This document shows, piece by piece, positions 7,511 to 11,365 of a stretch of 11,365 nt of DNA. The stretch comes from Pseudomonadota bacterium (GTDB lineage: Bacteria; Pseudomonadota; Gammaproteobacteria; Burkholderiales; SHXO01), in the NCBI GenBank assembly GCA_023430065.1, contig JAEZCG010000245.1, forward strand, positions 1 through 11,365, written 5' to 3'. Numbering within the stretch: position 1 is the first letter of the stretch; each line of letters starts with the position of its first letter. Made by a program: the position numbers and the translations under genes. The notes below the pieces were generated by a model. That model was not told where the DNA came from, did not search any database, and saw nothing but the letters and a program-made list of their open reading frames with translations.

Positions 7511-7516
7511 TTGCGC

Positions 7517-8191
7517 ATGTCCAACCGATACCGCATCGCAGCCAGCATCCTGTCGGCCGACTTTGCACGCCTCGGCGAAGAAGTGCAGGCCGTGATCGAC
7601 GCCGGCGCCGACATCGTTCATTTCGACGTGATGGACAACCATTACGTTCCCAACCTGACGGTGGGGCCGATGGTTTGCGCCGCCATTCGCCCCCGCACCC
7701 GCGCGCTGATCGACGTGCACCTGATGGTCAAGCCCGTGGACCGCATCGTGCCCGACTTCGCCCAGGCCGGCGCCGACATCATCAGCTTCCATCCGGAGGC
7801 GTCGGAGCACGTGGATCGCACCATCGGACTCATCCGCGAGTGCGGCTGCCGCCCGGGCCTGGTGCTCAATCCGGCCACGCCACTGAATTACCTGGACCAC
7901 GTCCTGGACCAGCTCGACCTGGTCCTGCTCATGTCGGTCAATCCCGGCTTCGGCGGCCAGAAGTTCATCGACTCCACGCTGGACAAGCTGCGCGCCGTGC
8001 GCAGCCGCATCGAGGCGAGCGGTCGCGACATCTGGCTCGAGGTGGACGGCGGCGTGAAGGTCGACAACATCGCCCGCGTTGCGCGCGCGGGGGCGGATAC
8101 CTTCGTCGCCGGCTCCGCGATCTTCGGCACGCCCGACTATCGCGCGACGATCGACGCGATGCGCAGCGAACTGGCGAAAGCAGGTTCGTGA
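7517..8191 (+). CDS. rpe: Ribulose-phosphate 3-epimerase
   Basis: Cytoplasmic enzyme interconverting ribulose 5-phosphate and xylulose 5-phosphate in the pentose phosphate (and Calvin) pathway. The 224-residue TIM barrel carries the metal ligands H35 and D37 ([13 protein letters not shown]), H68 (DVHLMV) and D177 (LEVDGGV), plus the phosphate-binding [12 protein letters not shown] (139-150) and VAGSAIF (197-203). The ATG at 7517 gives [16 protein letters not shown], aligned with the family N-terminus, and no alternative ATG lies near. No Shine-Dalgarno sequence precedes it; GGAGAGG at 7484-7490 is too far away. It is the first gene of a plus-strand group with gph and trpE, a conserved betaproteobacterial order. 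The stop overlaps the ATG of a 10-codon mini-ORF (TGATG). Confidence 0.97.
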   Translation: MSNRYRIAASILSADFARLGEEVQAVIDAGADIVHFDVMDNHYVPNLTVGPMVCAAIRPRTRALIDVHLMVKPVDRIVPDFAQAGADIISFHPEASEHVDRTIGLIRECGCRPGLVLNPATPLNYLDHVLDQLDLVLLMSVNPGFGGQKFIDSTLDKLRAVRSRIEASGRDIWLEVDGGVKVDNIARVARAGADTFVAGSAIFGTPDYRATIDAMRSELAKAGS

Positions 8192-8223
8192 TGCCGGGCC
8201 GCAGGCGCCGCCGGCGCGGGTGA
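8191..8223 (+). CDS. Putative 10-residue Arg-rich mini-ORF bridging rpe and gph
   Basis: The rpe stop TGA (8189-8191) shares its last base with an ATG, giving TGATG. That ORF encodes [10 protein letters not shown] and ends at TGA 8221-8223, which again shares its last base with the gph ATG (TGATG). The geometry would let a ribosome end rpe, restart on the mini-ORF, end and restart on gph. No independent Shine-Dalgarno sequence is visible, and the peptide may be only a by-product of a coupling device. It could also be a coincidence of a G+C-rich spacer. Confidence 0.35.
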   Translation: MPGRRRRRRG

Positions 8224-8903
8224 TGGCGCGCTTCGCGGTGCGCGCGGTCGCATTCGACCTCGACGGCACGCTCCTTCACACCTTGCCCGACATCGCAGCT
8301 GCGTCCGACCGCATGCTGCGCGAACTGGGCCGCCCCGCAGCCGGCGAGGCGTGCGTGCGCCGCTACATCGGCAACGGCATCCCGCGCCTGGTCAAGCGAC
8401 TTCTGACCGGCGAGATGCAGGCCGAGCCCCCCGAAGAAACCTTCGGACCGGCGCTCGATGCCTTCCTGCGGCACTATCGCGACACCTTTCTTACGGCGCC
8501 GACGATCTTTTCGGGCGTGGTCGAGGGGCTCGAGGGGATGCGCAGCGCCGGGTTGCGACTGGCGTGCGTGACCAACAAGGCGCGCGCCTTCACCGAGCCG
8601 ATGCTGGAATCGACCGGACTGGCGCGCTACTTCGAGCTGGTGCTCTCGGGCGACAGCCTGCCGGCGAGGAAGCCCGATCCGGCGCCGCTGCTGCACGTTG
8701 CCGCACACTTTGCGATCGCGCCCGCCGCGGTGCTCATGGTGGGGGATTCGGACAACGACACGCGTGCGGCGCGCGCCGCCGGATGCCCGGTCGTGTGCGT
8801 GCCGTACGGCTATCGCGGCACGATGGCGCTGCGGGATCTGGACTGCGATGCTATAGTGGACGACCTCGTGCACGTGCTGCGGCTCGTCGACGTCGCAGCG
8901 TGA
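8223..8903 (+). CDS. gph: Phosphoglycolate phosphatase (HAD superfamily)
   Basis: Hydrolyses 2-phosphoglycolate, a product of DNA 3'-end repair and of Rubisco oxygenation. The 226-residue protein has the four HAD motifs in order: FDLDGTL with nucleophile D12 and acid D14, motif II T117-N118 in ACVTNKA, motif III K150 in ARKPDP, and motif IV GDSDND with D175 and D179. The helical cap lies between motifs I and II (about 20-95), as in Gph. HAD specificity is hard to read from motifs, so the name rests also on its position between rpe and trpE, where betaproteobacteria usually carry gph. The frame is open upstream inside rpe, but the ATG at 8223 puts the nucleophile at the normal distance from the N-terminus. 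It carries a possible internal promoter near its 3' end. Confidence 0.93.
   Translation: MARFAVRAVAFDLDGTLLHTLPDIAAASDRMLRELGRPAAGEACVRRYIGNGIPRLVKRLLTGEMQAEPPEETFGPALDAFLRHYRDTFLTAPTIFSGVVEGLEGMRSAGLRLACVTNKARAFTEPMLESTGLARYFELVLSGDSLPARKPDPAPLLHVAAHFAIAPAAVLMVGDSDNDTRAARAAGCPVVCVPYGYRGTMALRDLDCDAIVDDLVHVLRLVDVAA
8849..8857 (+). promoter_or_regulatory. Candidate extended -10 promoter inside gph, driving the trp leader
   Basis: TGCTATAGT fits the extended -10 pattern TGnTATAAT with one mismatch. It is an unusually A+T-rich hexamer for this coding region. The -35 position is poor (CTGCGG at 17-base spacing), which extended -10 promoters tolerate. A start near 8864 would put the leader-peptide ATG about 47 bases into the transcript. 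Confidence 0.35.
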
Positions 8904-8910
8904 GACGGTC

Positions 8911-8988
8911 ATGACCACCGCAGCTCCAGAAAGGATTCCGGAATACAGCAGGGCGCGACGCGCGCCGTGGCGCTGGTGGCGCCGCTGA
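8911..8988 (+). CDS. trpL: Putative trp leader peptide with Trp-Arg-Trp-Trp near its end
   Basis: A 25-residue ORF lies between gph and trpE. It starts [13 protein letters not shown] and ends [10 protein letters not shown], with tryptophans at residues 20, 22 and 23 just before the stop. Clustered codons for the pathway's product at the end of a short ORF upstream of the first biosynthetic gene is the hallmark of attenuation leaders, known for trp operons of enterobacteria and rhizobia. The ATG is 7 bases after the gph stop, so the ORF may be coupled to gph or read from the internal promoter at 8849-8857. The Shine-Dalgarno sequence is weak (TGAG, 6 bases upstream). The start codon sits in a perfect palindrome, GGTCATGACC. 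The stop is 55 bases from the trpE ATG. The ORF is clear; its regulatory role is inference. Confidence 0.6.
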   Translation: MTTAAPERIPEYSRARRAPWRWWRR

Positions 8989-9037
8989 CAGCCGTTCGAG
9001 CCGTCCGCCGTCCGTTTTCCGCGTTTCCCGCTGGAGC
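8923..9037 (+). promoter_or_regulatory. Putative trpE leader RNA with alternative hairpins
   Basis: Several G+C stems can form around the Trp codons. GGCGCG (8952-8957) pairs with CGCGCC (8961-8966) across a 3-base loop. GGCGC (8969-8973) pairs with GCGCC (8979-8983) using the Trp codons themselves. As an alternative, 8952-8956 pairs with 8979-8983, excluding both. Separately, GCTCCAG (8923-8929) is perfectly complementary to CTGGAGC (9031-9037), which contains the trpE Shine-Dalgarno sequence GGAG. The stretch 8989-9032 is C-rich and G-poor with no strong stem and no U tract, so an intrinsic terminator is not visible. Whether control is by SD masking, Rho or nothing at all cannot be decided from sequence. 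Confidence 0.4.
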
Positions 9038-9043
9038 CGTCGC

Positions 9044-10522
9044 ATGACCGAATCCGAATTCAAGCAGTTCGCCGCGCAGGGCTACAACCGCATTCCGCTG
9101 GTGCTCGAGACCTTCGCCGATCTCGACACCCCCCTGTCCGTCTACCTCAAGCTGGCCAACCGACCCTGGTCCTACCTGCTCGAGTCGGTGCAGGGCGGCG
9201 AACGCTTCGGCCGCTACTCCTTCATCGGGCTGCCGGCGCAGACCCGATTCGAGATCCGCGGGCATCGCTGCACCGAGTTCTGCGGCGAGCGCATCGTCGA
9301 GCAGGGCGAGCACGCCGATCCGCTCGACTTCGTGCGCGGCTGCCAGGCCCGATACCGGGCGGCCCTTCCCAAGGGGTTGCCGCGTTTCTGTGGCGGCCTG
9401 GTCGGCATCTTCAGCTACGACACCGTGCGCTACATCGAGCCGCGACTGGGCAGGACCAGCAAACCCGATCCGCTCGGCACACCCGACATCCTGCTGCTGC
9501 TGTCCGAAGAGCTGGCGGTGGTGGACAACCTGTCGGGCAAGCTCTTCCTGATCGTGTTTGCCGACCCGGCGCAGCCTGGCGCCTACGAGCGCGCGCTCGA
9601 GCGGCTGCAGGAACTGGCGCGTGAGCTGCGGCGCCCCTTCCCGATGCCGGAGGAGGTGCCGATGCCGGCCGGGCAGGTGCAGCTCGAGTTCTCCGAAGCG
9701 GCATTCAAGCAGGCGGTGGAGCGCGCCAAGCGCTACATCTACGACGGTGACATCATGCAGGTGGTGCTGTCGCAGCGCGTGAGCCATCCCTACCCGGCCT
9801 CGCCGCTGTCGCTCTATCGCGCGCTGCGCGCGCTCAATCCCTCGCCCTACATGTTCTATTACGACATGGGCGGATTCCAGGTGGTCGGCGCCTCTCCCGA
9901 GATCCTCGTGCGCCTGGAGGGCAACGTCGTCACGCTGCGTCCGATCGCCGGCACGCGGCCGCGGGGCGCAACGCGCGAGCAGGACCTCGCGCTCGAACAG
10001 GATCTGCTCGCCGACCCCAAGGAGCGCGCCGAGCACGTGATGCTGATGGACCTGGGCCGCAACGACGTTGGACGGGTGTCGGCCGCGGGCAGCGTGCGGG
10101 TGACCGAAAACATGGTCGTGGAACGCTATTCCCACGTGATGCACATCGTGTCGAACGTGGACGGGACGCTCAAGCCCGGACTGGACGCGATCGCGGTGCT
10201 GAAGGCGACCTTTCCGGCCGGCACGGTGAGCGGTGCGCCCAAGGTGCGCGCGATGGAGATCATCGACGAGCTGGAACCGACGCGCCGCGGCATCTATGCC
10301 GGCGCGGTCGGTTATCTCGGCTTCAACGGCGACATGGATCTGGCGATCGCCATTCGCACGGCGGTGATCAAGGACGGCCGGCTCTACGTCCAGGCCGGGG
10401 CGGGCATCGTCGCCGATTCGGTCCCTGCCAGCGAGTGGCAGGAGACGCAGAACAAGGCGCGCGCAGTCCTGCGCGCGGCGGAGATGGCGCAGGCAGGACT
10501 GAACAGCGCCAAGCCGGCCTGA
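9044..10522 (+). CDS. trpE: Anthranilate synthase component I
   Basis: Makes anthranilate from chorismate with ammonia or glutamine supplied by TrpG, the first committed step of tryptophan synthesis. The 492-residue length is normal. The N-terminal domain has the tryptophan feedback motif LLES (45-48) followed by [12 protein letters not shown]. The chorismate-binding domain shows PSPYMF (267-271 region), GASPE (282-286), IAGTRPRG (301-308), [15 protein letters not shown] (327-341), SGAPK (396-400) and EWQETQNKA (464-472). The ATG at 9044 follows GGAG with a 7-base spacer. It is the third main gene after rpe and gph and has a candidate Trp leader in front. The expected downstream partner trpG, usually followed by trpD and trpC in betaproteobacteria, is not next; an HDOD gene is. 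Confidence 0.97.
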   Translation: MTESEFKQFAAQGYNRIPLVLETFADLDTPLSVYLKLANRPWSYLLESVQGGERFGRYSFIGLPAQTRFEIRGHRCTEFCGERIVEQGEHADPLDFVRGCQARYRAALPKGLPRFCGGLVGIFSYDTVRYIEPRLGRTSKPDPLGTPDILLLLSEELAVVDNLSGKLFLIVFADPAQPGAYERALERLQELARELRRPFPMPEEVPMPAGQVQLEFSEAAFKQAVERAKRYIYDGDIMQVVLSQRVSHPYPASPLSLYRALRALNPSPYMFYYDMGGFQVVGASPEILVRLEGNVVTLRPIAGTRPRGATREQDLALEQDLLADPKERAEHVMLMDLGRNDVGRVSAAGSVRVTENMVVERYSHVMHIVSNVDGTLKPGLDAIAVLKATFPAGTVSGAPKVRAMEIIDELEPTRRGIYAGAVGYLGFNGDMDLAIAIRTAVIKDGRLYVQAGAGIVADSVPASEWQETQNKARAVLRAAEMAQAGLNSAKPA

Positions 10523-10629
10523 ACCCAGAGCAAGAAACGGCGAAGTGAACCGCTCGCGCGGCGCGGGGACGACTGAAGGAATCGCACCCGCGGTCGATAA
10601 CCGGGACGTTGAACAAACGGTGCGCCCCC

Positions 10630-11307
10630 ATGCTGCGATCGGCTCCCTCCCAGACTTCCTCAGAACACCTGGCCAAGTGGGAGCGCGATCAGGCGCCCTC
10701 GGCCGCGACCGTGGTTCGCCTGCTCAACATGATCAAGTCGGACGCCGATCTGATCGAGGTCGAGCGTGAGCTCAAGCGCGAGCCGGTGCTGTCGTACCGG
10801 CTGCTGCGGTTCGTGAACTCGGCCTCGGCCGGATTTCACAAATCGATTTCCTCGTTCCGGCAGGCCGTCGTCATCCTCGGCTATCACCAGCTGCATCGCT
10901 GGCTGGCCGTCCTGCTGGTCACCACCGCCAAGAACGGCGCCCGCACCGAGATCGTGCGCTCCTCACTGGTGCGCGCCTCCTTCATGGAAACGCTCGCGAT
11001 GAGCCAGTCGATCACGCTCACGCTGGCGGACCAGTGCTTCATCGTCGGGGTGTTCTCGCGGCTGGACGAACTGATGGGGCAGCCGCTCGCCTCTGCCCTG
11101 GCCCCGCTCAACCTCTCGGCGGAAATTCGCGCAGCCCTGCTCGAGCACAGCGGCGAAGGCGGGGCGCTGCTCGAACTCGCCATCGCCATCGAGGCCGGGG
11201 ACACGCAGCGCGCGAACGATCTGCTCGGGCGCATCAAGATCCCGCCTCTGCTGGCCGAGCAGAGCTACGAAGCGGCCCAGACCTGGGCCGACAACCTGCC
11301 CCAGTAG
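10630..11307 (+). CDS. Stand-alone HDOD-domain protein (signal output/regulatory)
   Basis: HDOD domains are metal-free relatives of HD phosphohydrolases, found in signalling proteins. Here the domain spans about residues 20-205 of a 225-residue product. Typical segments are VVRLLNMIKSDADLIEVERE, LSYRLLRFVNSASAGF and ISSFRQAVVILGYHQLHRW, most like the C-terminal half of EAL-HDOD (YuxH-type) proteins. No EAL domain precedes it. Where true HD enzymes have His-Asp, the sequence reads FIVGVFSRLDE, so phosphohydrolase activity is unlikely. The start is uncertain: ATG at 10630 is preferred, but a TTG at 10609 (seven residues longer, with GGGA very close) is possible, and neither has a good Shine-Dalgarno sequence. 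The 86-107 bases after trpE hold no clear terminator, so it may be co-transcribed. The target of its signal is unknown. Confidence 0.82.
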   Translation: MLRSAPSQTSSEHLAKWERDQAPSAATVVRLLNMIKSDADLIEVERELKREPVLSYRLLRFVNSASAGFHKSISSFRQAVVILGYHQLHRWLAVLLVTTAKNGARTEIVRSSLVRASFMETLAMSQSITLTLADQCFIVGVFSRLDELMGQPLASALAPLNLSAEIRAALLEHSGEGGALLELAIAIEAGDTQRANDLLGRIKIPPLLAEQSYEAAQTWADNLPQ

Positions 11308-11315
11308 CGATCGCC

Positions 11316-11364
11316 GGCGCCGCCCCGTCATCGACGGGCGCCGCCGTGACACCCGGGGTGTCAC
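11316..11364 (+). terminator. Two tandem hairpins after the HDOD gene, possible terminator
   Basis: The first hairpin (11316-11345) has an inner perfect stem CCCGTC/GACGGG around loop ATC, extended to about 12 pairs with one bulge and one mismatch. It is immediately followed by a perfect 8-bp hairpin, GTGACACC-CGG-GGTGTCAC (11346-11364). Only one T follows before the window ends, so whether a U tract is present cannot be seen. Position 8 bases after the HDOD stop fits a transcription end. Confidence 0.45.
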
Positions 11365-11365
11365 T

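Noticed and set aside
8079..8222. N-terminal extension of gph into rpe
   Set aside because: The extra residues are Arg/Ser/Pro-rich out-of-frame rpe sequence; the HAD nucleophile position fits the ATG at 8223.
8989..9043. Classical intrinsic terminator of a trp attenuator
   Set aside because: The stretch has almost no G-rich partner for its C-rich runs, only a TTTT without a preceding stem, and no hairpin longer than 4 pairs was found.
8909..10144. 411-codon minus-strand ORF opposite trpE
   Set aside because: Complementary-strand shadow of trpE; composition rich in His/Arg/Gln and no Shine-Dalgarno sequence or domain.
10591..10603. CGGT-CGATA-ACCG hairpin before the HDOD start as a regulatory element
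   Set aside because: Only 4 base pairs, not extendable, and expected often by chance at this base composition.

Overview
This is a GC-rich (about two-thirds G+C) chromosomal window with tightly packed housekeeping genes. It fits a betaproteobacterium: the gene order rpe-gph-trpE, a UbiH-type hydroxylase beside dsbC, apaG divergent from rpe, and miaB followed by a phoH-like gene are arrangements typical of that class. The genus cannot be named from the sequence. I see no insertion sequence, prophage, CRISPR array or rRNA, and no gene-free stretch longer than 300 bases.

Layout. (1) 1-2651, minus strand: a small exported protein, then miaB (tRNA methylthiotransferase), then a PhoH/YbeZ-type ATPase cut by the left edge. 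These three genes are joined by 4-base ATGA and TTGA overlaps. (2) 2814-2951, minus: an elongator tRNA-Met(CAU) with a recognisable promoter. (3) 2996-5675, plus: a UbiH/COQ6-family FAD hydroxylase, a DsbC-like periplasmic disulfide isomerase and a small TonB-like protein, probably one operon. It collides tail to tail with (4) mltA (lytic transglycosylase lipoprotein) and apaG on the minus strand. Between apaG and mltA, on the opposite strand, lies a 36-residue single-span membrane protein gene with an excellent ribosome binding site. (5) 7517-10522, plus: rpe, gph and trpE. rpe and gph are bridged by a 10-codon arginine-rich mini-ORF with TGATG junctions on both sides. (6) 10630-11307, plus: a stand-alone HDOD-domain protein, followed by two tandem hairpins at the right edge.

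The most interesting region is gph-trpE (8849-9044). A 25-codon ORF starts 7 bases after the gph stop and ends with Trp-Arg-Trp-Trp, as expected of a trp operon leader peptide. It lies in a set of mutually exclusive G+C hairpins, has a possible extended -10 promoter upstream inside gph, and has a segment complementary to the trpE Shine-Dalgarno sequence. I find no U-tailed intrinsic terminator in the 55 bases before trpE. If the leader is real, control may therefore act through translation or Rho rather than the classical attenuator.

A second regulatory oddity is the apaG/rpe divergent region. Both genes lack a Shine-Dalgarno sequence and both have a -10-like hexamer exactly 6 bases before the ATG, which suggests leaderless mRNAs. 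Start codons other than ATG are inferred for the phoH-like gene (TTG), the ubi hydroxylase (GTG) and the TonB-like gene (GTG).
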